Numbered from the stretch's first letter, positions 7,904 to 16,760 are shown. The stretch is 64,000 nt of DNA from Streptomyces sp. A3M-1-3 (GCF_024213665.1 NZ_JANAVP010000013.1:124001-188000), one strand, 5' to 3'. Made by a program: numbers and translations. The notes: a model not told the origin generated them from the sequence alone.

Positions 7904-8026
7904 TCAGTCCTGTGCGGTCAGCCGGTAGCGGGCCCACAGGGGCAGGGCGAACCAGCAGAGCAGGTACCAGGCGACCACTGCGGACACCAGCCACGGCACG
8001 AATCCGTCATGAGTGGCCGCCGCCGG
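7904..8026 (-). pseudogene. Remnant of a membrane protein 3' end
   Basis: A 40-codon open stretch on the minus strand encodes a clear membrane helix, VPWLVSAVVAWYLLCWFALP, ending in the basic tail LWARYRLTAQD and a TGA. It is blocked by an in-frame stop just upstream (8027-8029) and has no convincing start or ribosome site. It is most likely the 3' fragment of a lost membrane-protein gene; a 31-residue GTG-initiated peptide is the alternative. Confidence 0.35.
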
Positions 8027-8280
8027 TCAGCTCGCTCGTCCTCCGTATCCTCCCGGCCCTCGCCCGATCTGGCGACGCCGTTCCGTTCGCTGCCGGCCAT
8101 TCGTTCCTCCAGTTGTCGTACGGGTGTTGTGAACCCCTACCCGGACATCGAAGGGCCAGGCCTTCTGCCGCCGGCGGCAGAGGCGCCGTCACCTGCCATG
8201 AACCCCGAGACCGGCTTGGTGTGTACCTGACGCTAGAGTGCGGTGCTCGGGAGTGCCGTACAGCGGAGGGGGAGGGGCGC

Positions 8281-8784
8281 GTGAGTGCGCAACTGAGGGA
8301 GACCGCAAGCGAGTTGGCCCAGGTGCTGTGGCGGGAGCACGTCGTGTACCGGGACCGGTCAGGGTGTGTCGTCATCCGAGGTCAGCACGTTCAGCGCTGG
8401 ATCAGCCTGGCCCCTGCGGGGGGCCGGGACGAGATCCTCGTCCGCGCAGGCCGCATACTCGACGGCGGCACCACCGCCCCGGCGCGCTCGGAGGCGATCG
8501 CCCCCCTCTCCGCAGGAACGGGCGAACTCGCCGCGACCTGCCGCCGGCTGCTCGCCGAGACCGCTGCCGTCTCGGCGCCACGTGCGCCGAGACGGGACCA
8601 GCCCAGTGGGCCCAGTCGGTCAGGTCGGCCCAGTCGGTCCGGTAGGCCGGGTCGGTCCAGACGCTATGGCAAGTCCAGGCGCAGAGGGAGACACACGAGC
8701 TTCGCCTCCTGGGTGGTCCTCGCCTGCCTGGCCGGTGTGATCGCGCTCTATGTCTACAGCGCCGGGGCGTTCGGCGGAAACTGA
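8281..8784 (+). CDS. Hypothetical protein with C-terminal membrane anchor
   Basis: A 167-residue protein of unknown family. The GTG start at 8281 follows GGAGGGGGAGGGG. Residues ~1-100 form a soluble, mixed alpha/beta-looking region (ETASELAQVLWREHVVYRD). Residues ~105-135 are a low-complexity basic linker of repeated G-P/R-S-R-S units encoded by near-tandem DNA. Residues ~138-165 are a single transmembrane helix (WVVLACLAGVIALYVYSAGAF) with almost nothing beyond it. This suggests a tail-anchored protein. No catalytic motif was seen. Confidence 0.65.
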   Translation: MSAQLRETASELAQVLWREHVVYRDRSGCVVIRGQHVQRWISLAPAGGRDEILVRAGRILDGGTTAPARSEAIAPLSAGTGELAATCRRLLAETAAVSAPRAPRRDQPSGPSRSGRPSRSGRPGRSRRYGKSRRRGRHTSFASWVVLACLAGVIALYVYSAGAFGGN

Positions 8785-8855
8785 CGACGTCGCTCGCGCA
8801 TCCGCAATATCCGCTGGAACGCCGGGGCCGGACCTGTCAGGCTGACACGCACCGA

Positions 8856-8928
8856 AGGGGTGTAGCTCAGAGGCCAGAGCGCCGGTCTCCAAAACCGGAT
8901 GCCGCAGGTTCGACTCCTGCCTCCCCTC
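8856..8928 (+). tRNA. tRNA-Trp (CCA anticodon), atypical
   Basis: The cloverleaf folds as follows: acceptor 8856-8862 with 8921-8927, D stem GCTC/GAGC, anticodon stem 8882-8886 with 8894-8898 around CTCCAAA (anticodon CCA at 8889-8891), and T arm GCAGG-TTCGACT-CCTGC. Oddities are a T-T mismatch at the sixth acceptor pair, a C rather than the G73 discriminator expected for tRNA-Trp, and no encoded CCA end. It may be a secondary or degenerate Trp tRNA. Confidence 0.85.
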
Positions 8929-8966
8929 CTGTGCACCGACCGAGCGTGGTGAGAGCGGGCCCCGTC

Positions 8967-9704
8967 TCAGCGCGTTTCAGGGCGTCCTTCGGCCGTCCCC
9001 GCGCGCCGTGCGGCAAGCTGTGCCTGTGCGCTGTCCAGGAGCATGTCCAGCGCCGTCGGATAGGCACTGTCGTTCATCCGGGCGACCAGCAGCGGCGCGG
9101 TAGCCGCGATGTGCGGGTGCGTCGCCGCGGGCAGCCGGGCGTACGTGGCTCGCCAGACCTCCTCGTCCGCCGCGCGAGCAGCTTCCGGCAGCGCGAGAGA
9201 GGCGGCGTCCAGCGCGGCGAATGCCAGAGCCTGGTCGATGAACGCGTGGTAGATCCGGACCGCGTCGGCGTCCGCGAAGCCGGCCCTGCGCAGCAGCCCC
9301 AGGATCCTCTCGTCGGCCGCCACCTCGTGGGCTCTCCCGGTCACCCGGTTGGCGGTGAGCACCGCCGCCTGGGGGTGTCCGAGGTACGCGGCATGGATGC
9401 GCAGCCCCAGTTCGCGCAGGTCGGCGCGCCATTCACCGGTGCCCTGCCAGCCTGCCAGCGCCCGCCCGATGAGCACGTCCCCGATGGCCAGCGTCAGGTC
9501 GTCGATGCCGCTGAAGTACCGGTACAGCGTGCTCGGGTCGGCCCCCAGGGCCGTACCCAGGCGGCGGACCGTCAGCCCCGCGCTCCCGTGTTCCCGCAGC
9601 ATGCGCAGCGCCGTCTCCACGATCAGCTGCTCCGACAGGACCGCGCCGGTCTTCGTCGGGCGACGCCGTCGTCGCTCGTCCTGCGTTACCACCGGCTTGG
9701 ACAT
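8967..9704 (-). CDS. TetR-family regulator
   Basis: A 245-residue TetR-type repressor. The helix-turn-helix lies at residues ~25-65 (LIVETALRMLREHGSAGLTVR, LGADPSTLYRYFSGIDDL). The C-terminal ligand domain resembles the TetR_C family used by efflux and catabolic regulators (FADADAVRIYHAFIDQALAF). The ATG at 9704 follows AAGGAG with 6-nt spacing. It is divergent from a saccharopine-dehydrogenase-like gene 168 bp away, its probable target. The ligand is unknown. Confidence 0.9.
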   Translation of the reverse strand: MSKPVVTQDERRRRRPTKTGAVLSEQLIVETALRMLREHGSAGLTVRRLGTALGADPSTLYRYFSGIDDLTLAIGDVLIGRALAGWQGTGEWRADLRELGLRIHAAYLGHPQAAVLTANRVTGRAHEVAADERILGLLRRAGFADADAVRIYHAFIDQALAFAALDAASLALPEAARAADEEVWRATYARLPAATHPHIAATAPLLVARMNDSAYPTALDMLLDSAQAQLAARRAGTAEGRPETR

Positions 9705-9872
9705 GGCGTTCTCCTTCGCGACGTGACGTCCGGCCCGCCTCCGGCGGCGTGGGCCAGAGCTTATGCCAACACCATTGACGTGAACAGGGGCCCGGACGTT
9801 GGATCGCAACTCGTGGGCGCAGCAGCCTGAGCAGCGCCCTGGACGCACTGCCCGAGAAACGGAGTTTCTGCC

Positions 9873-11099
9873 ATGCGTGTTCTGCTCGTGGGAGCCGGCG
9901 GTGTCGGCACCGCCATCACCCGGATCGCGGCCCGCCGCCCGTTCTTCGACCACATGGTCGTCGCCGACTACGACCTGTCCCGCGCCGAAGCGGCCGTCGA
10001 AGCCCTGGGCGAGGCGGGCAGCCGCTTCAGCGCGGTACGGATCGACGCCGGCGACGAGCCCGCCGTCAGCGCCCTGCTGAACCAGCAGCGCTGCGACGTG
10101 CTCCTCAACGCCACCGACCCCCGATTCGTCATGCCGCTCTTCCAGGCGGCTCTGGCCGCCGGCGCGCACTACCTGGACATGGCGATGTCCTTGTCGCGGC
10201 CCCACCCCGAGCGCCCGTACGACCTCTGCGGCGTCAAGCTCGGCGACGCCCAGTTCGAGCGCGCCGCCGACTGGGAGAAGGCCGGCGCCCTCGCCCTGGT
10301 CGGCATCGGTGTGGAGCCGGGACTGTCCGATGTCTTCGCCCGGTACGCCGCCGACGAGCTCTTCGACGAGATCGAGGAGATCGGCATCCGGGACGGGGCG
10401 AACCTCACGGTCGACGGCTACGACTTCGCGCCCTCGTTCAGCATCTGGACCACCATCGAGGAATGCCTCAACCCGCCCGTCGTCTACGAGGCCGACCGCG
10501 GCTGGTTCACCACCGCTCCCTTCAGCGAGCCCGAGGTCTTCGACTTCCCCGAGGGCATCGGGCCCGTGGAGTGCGTCAACGTCGAGCACGAGGAAGTCCT
10601 CCTGGTGCCCCGCTGGGTCGACGCGCGCCGCGTCACCTTCAAGTACGGGCTGGGCGAGGACTTCATCCGTACGCTGCAGACGCTGCACCTGCTGGGACTC
10701 GACCGCACCGAACCGGTCCCGGTCCCCGCGGCCGACGGGTCCGGCACGGTCCGCGTCTCGCCGCGCGATGTGGTGGCGGCCTGTCTGCCCGACCCGGCAA
10801 CCCTGGGAGAGCGCATGCACGGGAAGACCTGTGCGGGAACCTGGGTCAAGGGCACCAAGGACGGCAGTCCGCGCGAGGTGTACCTCTACCACGTGGTCGA
10901 CAACCAGTGGTCCATGGCCGAGTACGGCTGCCAGGCGGTCGTGTGGCAGACCGCCATCAACCCGGTCGTGGCTCTCGAGCTGATCGCGGCGGGCACCTGG
11001 TCCGGCAGCGGCATCCTCGGCCCCGAGGCGCTGCCCGCACGGCCCTTCCTCGACCTGCTGACCGAGTACGGCTCACCCTGGGGCCTGCGCGAACAGTGA
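9873..11099 (+). CDS. Saccharopine-dehydrogenase-family oxidoreductase
   Basis: A 408-residue NAD(P)-dependent enzyme. The N-terminal Rossmann motif MRVLLVGAGGVGTAI is followed by NATDPRFVMPLFQAALAAG and HYLDMA, as in LYS9/carboxynorspermidine dehydrogenase-type proteins. The C-terminal half holds the substrate-binding domain (GVEPGLSDVFARYAADEL). Reactions in the family are reversible reductive condensations of an amino acid with an oxo acid; the substrate is not predictable here. It is divergent from a TetR gene, which probably represses it. Confidence 0.85.
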   Translation: MRVLLVGAGGVGTAITRIAARRPFFDHMVVADYDLSRAEAAVEALGEAGSRFSAVRIDAGDEPAVSALLNQQRCDVLLNATDPRFVMPLFQAALAAGAHYLDMAMSLSRPHPERPYDLCGVKLGDAQFERAADWEKAGALALVGIGVEPGLSDVFARYAADELFDEIEEIGIRDGANLTVDGYDFAPSFSIWTTIEECLNPPVVYEADRGWFTTAPFSEPEVFDFPEGIGPVECVNVEHEEVLLVPRWVDARRVTFKYGLGEDFIRTLQTLHLLGLDRTEPVPVPAADGSGTVRVSPRDVVAACLPDPATLGERMHGKTCAGTWVKGTKDGSPREVYLYHVVDNQWSMAEYGCQAVVWQTAINPVVALELIAAGTWSGSGILGPEALPARPFLDLLTEYGSPWGLREQ

Positions 11100-11159
11100 G
11101 CGAGCAGTAAGGGCGAGCCGTCCGGCACCGGTCAGCACATCAGGGTCAGCGCAGCACGT

Positions 11160-12041
11160 TCAGCACAGCACGTTCAGCGCGCCGGGTTGCACCCTTGCTG
11201 TCATCGGGAGGACCGCGTCCACCTCGCCGTCCGCGCCGTAGGGGATTTCACGGTTCGCCTCGATGCGGATCTCCTTGCCGTGCAGGATCTCCACCTCGGG
11301 GCGGTTGATGTGCGCGCCGGTCTTCAGTTCGTTCATCACGGCGAAGAACAGCCGCCGCGGCGCATCGCGGATCACCACGACGTCCAGCAGCCCGTCGTCC
11401 AGTCGCGCGCCGGGGGCGACGAGCCGGCCGAAGCCGTAGTAACCGGAGTTGGCCGTCACCACCGTGTAGCCGCGCCGTTCGTGCAGTACCCCGTCCACGG
11501 TGATCCGGTAGTCGACGGCCCGCCAGGTGGCCACCGCCCGCAAGCCGCCCGCGTAGTACGAGGCAGCACCGCGCAGCCAGCGGGAGGTGTTGGCGTGGCG
11601 GTTGGCCACCGCGTCGACGCCCGCGTACACGCTGCCCAGCACGGCGGTTCTGTGGTGCACGGCCGATTCGACCTCGATGGTGTCGATCCGCTTCGGGGTG
11701 CCGTGCAGGAGCAGCTCGGCCAGAGCGGGGGGCGTGGTCGGCAGGCCCAGCGCCCGGGCGAAGTCGTTGCCGCGGCCCGCGGGGACGAGGCCGAAGAGCG
11801 TGTCCGTGCCGCTGAGCGCGCCGCCGACGCAGCCGGCGATCCCGTCCCCGCCGACGGCGAGTACGACGCGCCCCTGCTCGCCGGCCCTGCGCGCCACTTC
11901 CCGCGCGTGTTCCAGGCTGCGGCTGTACTCCGTGTCGAGGTGTGCGCCCGCTTCCCGGAGCAGGCGGGCCAGCGGGAGGAGGGCCGCCGTCCCGGTGGAC
12001 CCCCCTGCGGTGGGGTTGACGACGGCGGTGAACTGTCGCAT
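11160..12041 (-). CDS. Diacylglycerol/sphingosine-type lipid kinase
   Basis: A 293-residue DAGK-catalytic-domain protein: AVVNPTAGG at the N-terminus, nucleotide loop VVLAVGGDGIAG, and LVPAGRGNDFARALG, all hallmarks of the DgkB/YegS family that phosphorylates diacylglycerol or related lipids with ATP. Near the C-terminus, GADGEVD matches the conserved tail motif. The ATG is preceded by CGGAGG. It follows the alkyl-DHAP-synthase-like gene on the same strand with a 34-bp gap, so both probably belong to one glycerolipid operon. Short imperfect GCACGTTCAGC repeats cover the stop region (11149-11177). Confidence 0.88.
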   Translation of the reverse strand: MRQFTAVVNPTAGGSTGTAALLPLARLLREAGAHLDTEYSRSLEHAREVARRAGEQGRVVLAVGGDGIAGCVGGALSGTDTLFGLVPAGRGNDFARALGLPTTPPALAELLLHGTPKRIDTIEVESAVHHRTAVLGSVYAGVDAVANRHANTSRWLRGAASYYAGGLRAVATWRAVDYRITVDGVLHERRGYTVVTANSGYYGFGRLVAPGARLDDGLLDVVVIRDAPRRLFFAVMNELKTGAHINRPEVEILHGKEIRIEANREIPYGADGEVDAVLPMTARVQPGALNVLC

Positions 12042-12075
12042 GAAATGTGCCTCCGAAAGGCAGGGGGGTGGCCGG

Positions 12076-13677
12076 TCAGCGGGTGGGGAGCAGGATGCCG
12101 GGGTTGAGTATCCCGGCGGGGTCGAGCCGGGCCTTGACGGCCTGGAGGATTTCGACGCCCAGGGGGCCGATCTCCTGCGTGTACCAGTCGCGGTGGTCCG
12201 TGCCCACGCCGTGGTGGTGGCTGATGGTGCCGCCCCCGGCGATGATCGCGTCGCCCGCGGCCTGCTTGGCCGGGGCCCAGTGGGCGACCGGGTCCTCGCC
12301 CTGCGCCGAGACGACGGTGAAGTACAGGGACGCGCCGGTGTCGTAGACGTGGGAAATGTGGCACATGACCAGGGGCGGGGTGCCCGCCTCGGTCAGGGTG
12401 GTGGTGAGTGCCTGGCGTACGGAGTCGTAGAGCGCGGGGATACGCGACCAGAAGGCCGCGGTTTCCAGCGTTTCGGCGAACGCGCCGGCGTCGAGCAGCG
12501 AGTCGCGCAAGTACGGCGCGGAGTAGCGGCCGTGTGCCCAGCGCTCCCCCGGCTCCTCGCCGAGCAACTCGCCTCCGCAGGCGCGCAGTACGGCCCGGGC
12601 CTGCGCCTGCCGGCTCGCCGTGTCCTCGGCAGTGCCCTCGAACCCGGCGATCGCCACGCAGCCGGCGGGCTGCGGGGTGGTGCTGTCCGCGCCGCCGATG
12701 GCGTCGGGCTGCGCCAGCCCGATCAGGGTCTCCGTCTCGTCCGACAGCCGCAGTACGGTCGGACGCGGGCCGTCCTGGGCGAGGCGTCGCAGCGCGGCCG
12801 CCCCGGCTTCGAAGGTGGGGAAGCGCCACCCCTCGTAGACCTTGGACTCCGGGAGCGGGCGGATCCGTACGGTCACCGAGGTGATGACGCCGAACGCGCC
12901 CTCGGATCCCAGTACCAGCTGACGCAGATCGGGGCCCGCGGCGGAGCGGGGGGCGCGGCCCACGTCGAGGGTGCCCTCGGGCGTGGCGACGGTCAGACCC
13001 AGCACCATCTCGTCGAACCGGCCGTAGCCGGCCGAGGCCTGGCCGCTGGAGCGGGCGGCCGCGAAGCCGCCGATGGTGGCCCATTCGTACGACTGCGGGA
13101 AGTGCCCCAGGGTGAACCCCCGCTCGGCGAGCAGGGCTTCGGCCTCGGGGGCGCGCAGTCCCGGCTGCAGGGTGGCGGTACGGGAGACCTCGTCGAGGGA
13201 CAGCAGAGCGTCCAGGCGGCGCAGGTCCAGCGCGACGAAAGAGCCGGGGCGGTCCGGGGCCAGACCCCCGACGACGGAGGTTCCGCCGCCGAAGGGCACG
13301 ACGGACAGGCCGTGTTCGGCACAGACGCGCAGAACGGCGAGTACGTCCTCGTGGCTGCCCGGCAGCACCACGGCGGCCGGGATGTCGTCGACCTCGCCGG
13401 CGCGGATGCGCAGCAGGTCCGGGGTGGACTTGCCGCGGGTGTGCCGGACGCGGGCCTCCGCGTCGGTGCGTACGTACGCCGTGTCGGCGAGGCACTCGGC
13501 GAGCGCCTGGTGGGCCCCGCTGCCGAGCGCGGGCTCGGGGACGGAGATCTCGCCGAGCGCGACCGGCTCGATGCTCCGGGGCTTGACGCCGAGGAGATCG
13601 CGCAGCAGGCCGATCACGGTATCGGGCAGCGGGGCCGCCTTGGCCGGGTCGCCCCAGCCGCTCCACAACATGTCCAC
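12076..13677 (-). CDS. FAD-linked oxidase, alkyl-DHAP-synthase-like
   Basis: A ~533-residue VAO/PCMH-fold flavoprotein. The FAD-binding N-terminal domain has VVPFGGGTSVVGGL and later QSYEWATIGGFAAARSSGQ; the C-terminal cap has GGTISHHHGVGTDHR, the His-rich active-site motif of alkyldihydroxyacetonephosphate synthase. That enzyme swaps the acyl chain of acyl-DHAP for a fatty alcohol, making the ether bond. Bacterial relatives can also be glycolate or lactate oxidases, so the substrate is open. A GTG at 13677 (GAGGAA 9 nt upstream) is preferred over the ATG at 13671. It is divergent from tetR/glpD. Confidence 0.82.
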   Translation of the reverse strand: MDMLWSGWGDPAKAAPLPDTVIGLLRDLLGVKPRSIEPVALGEISVPEPALGSGAHQALAECLADTAYVRTDAEARVRHTRGKSTPDLLRIRAGEVDDIPAAVVLPGSHEDVLAVLRVCAEHGLSVVPFGGGTSVVGGLAPDRPGSFVALDLRRLDALLSLDEVSRTATLQPGLRAPEAEALLAERGFTLGHFPQSYEWATIGGFAAARSSGQASAGYGRFDEMVLGLTVATPEGTLDVGRAPRSAAGPDLRQLVLGSEGAFGVITSVTVRIRPLPESKVYEGWRFPTFEAGAAALRRLAQDGPRPTVLRLSDETETLIGLAQPDAIGGADSTTPQPAGCVAIAGFEGTAEDTASRQAQARAVLRACGGELLGEEPGERWAHGRYSAPYLRDSLLDAGAFAETLETAAFWSRIPALYDSVRQALTTTLTEAGTPPLVMCHISHVYDTGASLYFTVVSAQGEDPVAHWAPAKQAAGDAIIAGGGTISHHHGVGTDHRDWYTQEIGPLGVEILQAVKARLDPAGILNPGILLPTR

Positions 13678-13739
13678 TTGGGTTGTTTCCTCACCGGTTG
13701 TGCGGGGTGACGTGTCCTGCGGCGCCACTGGCATTACAC

Positions 13740-13766
13740 TGTGACAGATGACGCCCATTCGTCACA
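13740..13766. promoter_or_regulatory. Candidate TetR operator
   Basis: TGTGAC (13740-13745) and GTCACA (13761-13766) form an inverted repeat with a 15-bp spacer. It overlaps the start codon of the TetR gene and lies in the divergent control region of the flavoprotein gene. Binding here would block tetR-glpD and possibly the opposite operon. Confidence 0.45.
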
Positions 13767-14347
13767 ACCATTCGGACGGCGATACCGTACTCGACGCGGC
13801 CCGCGACTGTGTGCTGGCCGTCGGAGTCCGCCGGACCACCCTGACCGACGTGGCCCGGCGCGCCGGGGTCTCCCGTATGACGCTGTACCGCCGGTGGCCG
13901 GACGTACGGACCCTCGTCGGCGATCTGATGACCCGCGAGTGGGTCGCCGTCGCGCAGGGCGCGCTGCCCGATCACGACCCGGCGGCCCCCACCAGACTGC
14001 GCCTGGTCGACGGCCTGGTGGCCGGGGCGCAGGCGTTTCGCGCGCACCCGCTGTTCCACAAGATCATCGACGTCGACCCCGAGCTGCTGCTGCCCTATCT
14101 GATCGACCGCCGGGGCGCCAGCCAGGACGCGCTGCTGGAACTGATCACCACCGCCCTGAAGGAGGGCCACGCGGACGGTTCCGTCCGCGTGGAGCACCCC
14201 GTACGGCAGGGCCGTTCCCTGCTGCTCATCGTGCAGGCCTTCACTCTCTCGCTGCGCACGATGACCGACGAGGACGACCCCGACCTCACCGCTGCCGCCT
14301 TCCAGCAGGAGCTGCGGACCATCCTGGAGAGGACCCTTACGCCATGA
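13748..14347 (+). CDS. TetR-family regulator of the glycerolipid locus
   Basis: A 199-residue TetR protein with the helix-turn-helix RRTTLTDVARRAGVSRMTLY and a canonical YRRWP junction. The C-terminal domain has HPLFHKIIDVDPELLLPYL. It sits between a divergent alkyl-DHAP-synthase-like gene and glpD. Its stop overlaps the glpD start (ATGA), so it is co-translated with the dehydrogenase and probably regulates both arms in response to a lipid or glycerol metabolite. Confidence 0.9.
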   Translation: MTPIRHNHSDGDTVLDAARDCVLAVGVRRTTLTDVARRAGVSRMTLYRRWPDVRTLVGDLMTREWVAVAQGALPDHDPAAPTRLRLVDGLVAGAQAFRAHPLFHKIIDVDPELLLPYLIDRRGASQDALLELITTALKEGHADGSVRVEHPVRQGRSLLLIVQAFTLSLRTMTDEDDPDLTAAAFQQELRTILERTLTP

Positions 14348-15942
14348 GCGCCCTGAGCCCCAGCCTCCCGAGCAGCGCTCCCGCCGCCGCCTCCCTGAAC
14401 GCCGCGCGCCGCTCCCGCGAGCTGGCCGAACTCGCCGACGGCGGGGCGGTCGACGTGCTGGTGGTCGGCCTCGGTGCGACCGGCGCCGGCGCCGCGCTCG
14501 ACGCGGCCTCCCGCGGGCTGTCCGTCGCCGCGATCGACGCGCACGACCTCGCGTTCGGCACGTCCCGGTGGAGCTCGAAGCTGATCCACGGGGGCTTGCG
14601 CTATCTCGCGTCCGGCCATCTCGATGTCGCTTACGAGAGCGCCGTCGAGCGGGGCGTACTCATGGAACGCACCGCGCCGCACCTGGTGCGCGCACAGCCC
14701 TTCGTGCTGCCGCTCACCCCACTGGTCGGGCGCCGGCAGGCCGCCCTCGTGCAGGCCGGACTCAGGGCGGGCGACCTGCTCCGCGTATCGGCCCGCACCT
14801 CCCGCGCCACGCTGCCGGCCCCTCGCACGCTGTCCGCGGTGGAGACCCGGCATCTGGCACCGGGCCTGCGCACGTCCGGGCTGCGCGGCGGACTGCTCTC
14901 CTGGGACGGCCAACTGAGCGACGACGCCCGCCTGGTGACCGCCGTCGCACGGACCGCCGCGGCCCACGGCGCACACATCCTGACCCGCGCCCGCGCGCTG
15001 GAGCTCAGCGGCTCGGGTGCCCGGATACGCGACGAACTGACCGGCCAGGAACTGCGGATCCGGGCCCGCGCCGTGATCAACGCGGCGGGAATCTGGGCCG
15101 GCGGCCTCGTCGAGGGCATACGGATGCGGCCGTCGCGCGGCACCCACCTGGTGCTGAGGTCCGAAGACCTCGGCACCCTCTCGACCGGCATGCACATCCC
15201 GATCCCTGGCGCGACCAACCGCTTTGTACTCGTCCTCCCGCAGGGCGACGGCCGGGTCTACGTCGGACTGACCGACGAGCCCGTCGAGGGAGACGTCCCG
15301 GATGTACCGACCGTGCCCGAGACGGACATCGGCTTCCTGCTCGACGTCCTCGGCTCCGCCCTCGACCTCCCCGTCCACCGTACGGATGTGATCGGCGCCT
15401 TCGCCGGCCTGCGCCCCCTCCTGGACACCGCCCCGCCGGCGGACGGCTCCGGGACAACGGGCCACACCGCGGACATCTCCCGCAAGCACGCCGTACTGAC
15501 CTCGCCGGACGGCGTCGTCACCGTCGTCGGCGGAAAGCTCACCACCTACCGGCGGATGGCCGAGGACGCGGTGGACGCCACCGTGGCCGCACGCGGCCTG
15601 ACCGCCGGGCAGTGCCGGACGGCCTCGATCCCGCTCGTCGGCGCCGCTCCGCCCCGCGCCCTGGCGAGCCTCGACGCACCGCGCCGTCTGGTCCATCGGT
15701 ACGGAACCGAGGCACCGGCCGTGCACGCCCTGGGCGCCGCCGACCCCGCCCTTCGCGCCCCCGTCGTCCCCGGCCATCCGGTCACGGGAGCCGAACTCGT
15801 CTGGGCCGTACACCACGAAGGCGCGCTGGACGAGTCCGACCTCCTCGACCGGCGCACCCGGATCGGCCTGGTTCCGGCCGACCGCCTGGCGGCTCTGGAG
15901 GCGGCGCGGGACGCCATGGGCAGGGCGCCGGTACACAGTTGA
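14344..15942 (+). CDS. glpD: Glycerol-3-phosphate dehydrogenase (FAD-dependent)
   Basis: A 532-residue membrane-associated flavoenzyme oxidising sn-glycerol 3-phosphate to DHAP. The dinucleotide-binding motif is DVLVVGLGATGAGAALDAASRG, with 16 of these residues matching the GxGxxG plus Rossmann pattern. FGTSRWSSKLIHGGLRYL is the GlpD signature, and GGKLTTYRRMAEDAVD marks the C-terminal domain. The ATG overlaps the tetR stop. DHAP produced here is the backbone of the ether-lipid route suggested by the divergent flavoprotein, and G3P is the normal phospholipid precursor. Confidence 0.92.
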   Translation: MSALSPSLPSSAPAAASLNAARRSRELAELADGGAVDVLVVGLGATGAGAALDAASRGLSVAAIDAHDLAFGTSRWSSKLIHGGLRYLASGHLDVAYESAVERGVLMERTAPHLVRAQPFVLPLTPLVGRRQAALVQAGLRAGDLLRVSARTSRATLPAPRTLSAVETRHLAPGLRTSGLRGGLLSWDGQLSDDARLVTAVARTAAAHGAHILTRARALELSGSGARIRDELTGQELRIRARAVINAAGIWAGGLVEGIRMRPSRGTHLVLRSEDLGTLSTGMHIPIPGATNRFVLVLPQGDGRVYVGLTDEPVEGDVPDVPTVPETDIGFLLDVLGSALDLPVHRTDVIGAFAGLRPLLDTAPPADGSGTTGHTADISRKHAVLTSPDGVVTVVGGKLTTYRRMAEDAVDATVAARGLTAGQCRTASIPLVGAAPPRALASLDAPRRLVHRYGTEAPAVHALGAADPALRAPVVPGHPVTGAELVWAVHHEGALDESDLLDRRTRIGLVPADRLAALEAARDAMGRAPVHS

Positions 15943-16168
15943 GGCCGACGTGCGGGGTGGGAAGAGACGCGCGTGGTCCGACACGCAGAATCCCGGGAGC
16001 GCGAAGATCACCCCGCGGTCTCGAACGGCCGTAGTATTTACCTGTCTCCGCCGGATGAACTGACGCCGCATGAACTGATTCGGCACTCGGCGAGCGGGGA
16101 TACACACGCCAACTGCGCACGGCGAGATCTCCCGCGCGCCTCGCACCCCGTTACTCGGAAGGCTCTGC

Positions 16169-16357
16169 ATGCCTACTGCTCCGTCCCGTCACGTCTCCGG
16201 AGAGCGCCCGGCCGGCGCCACCACCCCGGACATCGGCTACCAGGGGCTGTTCCTCGAACCGGCCTGGACGATCGCGTTGCCTCCGCCGGACGACGACGAG
16301 GAAGCGGAATCGGTCCGTATCCCTTCCCCGGCTCGCGGCATCCGCCCGCGCCGCTGA
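16169..16357 (+). CDS. Small 62-residue protein of unknown function
   Basis: The ATG at 16169 is preceded by GGAAGG at ideal spacing, which supports translation. The peptide has a basic, hydroxyl-rich N-terminus (MPTAPSRHVSGERP), a central aromatic segment (IGYQGLFLEPAWTIAL), a PPPDDDEEAE acidic turn and an Arg-rich tail. There is no signal peptide or membrane helix. The leader-like amphipathic layout recalls peptide precursors, but no modification enzyme is nearby. It lies in a 520-bp gap after glpD beside two gene relics. Function is not recognised. Confidence 0.45.
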   Translation: MPTAPSRHVSGERPAGATTPDIGYQGLFLEPAWTIALPPPDDDEEAESVRIPSPARGIRPRR

Positions 16358-16464
16358 ACCGGAACGCCGCCACCGCAGGCGGGGTTGCGCGCCGGTCCGC
16401 CGACTGCCTGGACGGCGGGCAGCAGCCCGCCCCAGTCCCAGGGGGCGGGGTGGTCTGCCGGCGG

Positions 16465-16719
16465 TCACACAGGCTCGCCGGCGAGCGCGCCGGACCGCTC
16501 GGCTGCTGCTTCACCGCACGGCTTCTCGCTCGCGACGGCGGCGCGCAGCTTGTTCTGCGGCTTCCTCGCCACCAGGTAGACCAGGCCGGCGGTGATCACC
16601 GCGCCTGTGCCCAGGAGTCCGGCCCAGACCTGGTACCAGGGGGCGCCCGGCGGGGCGAGGACGGCACGCGGCCAACAGACGTTGACGACCTCGAAGGCGG
16701 TCCAGAGCGCCGCCGGCAC
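16465..16719 (-). pseudogene. 3' remnant of an amino-acid permease
   Basis: The minus strand encodes the last segment of an APC-type amino-acid transporter: AALWTAFEVVNVCWPRAVL, then WYQVWAGLLGTGAVITAGLV, a final membrane helix, and a basic/acidic tail. The preceding ~400 residues are missing. It abuts a TetR fragment on the opposite strand at about 16755, so a deletion joined two lost genes. Confidence 0.7.
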
Positions 16720-16760
16720 ATTGAGGAAGGTCCGCGGACGTTTATCGCCCCGATTTCCCT

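Noticed and set aside
8600..8690. Tandem repeats as a CRISPR or minisatellite
   Set aside because: The short Gly/Pro/Ser/Arg-coding repeats lie inside a coding linker and are too short and too degenerate for a CRISPR; no cas gene is present.
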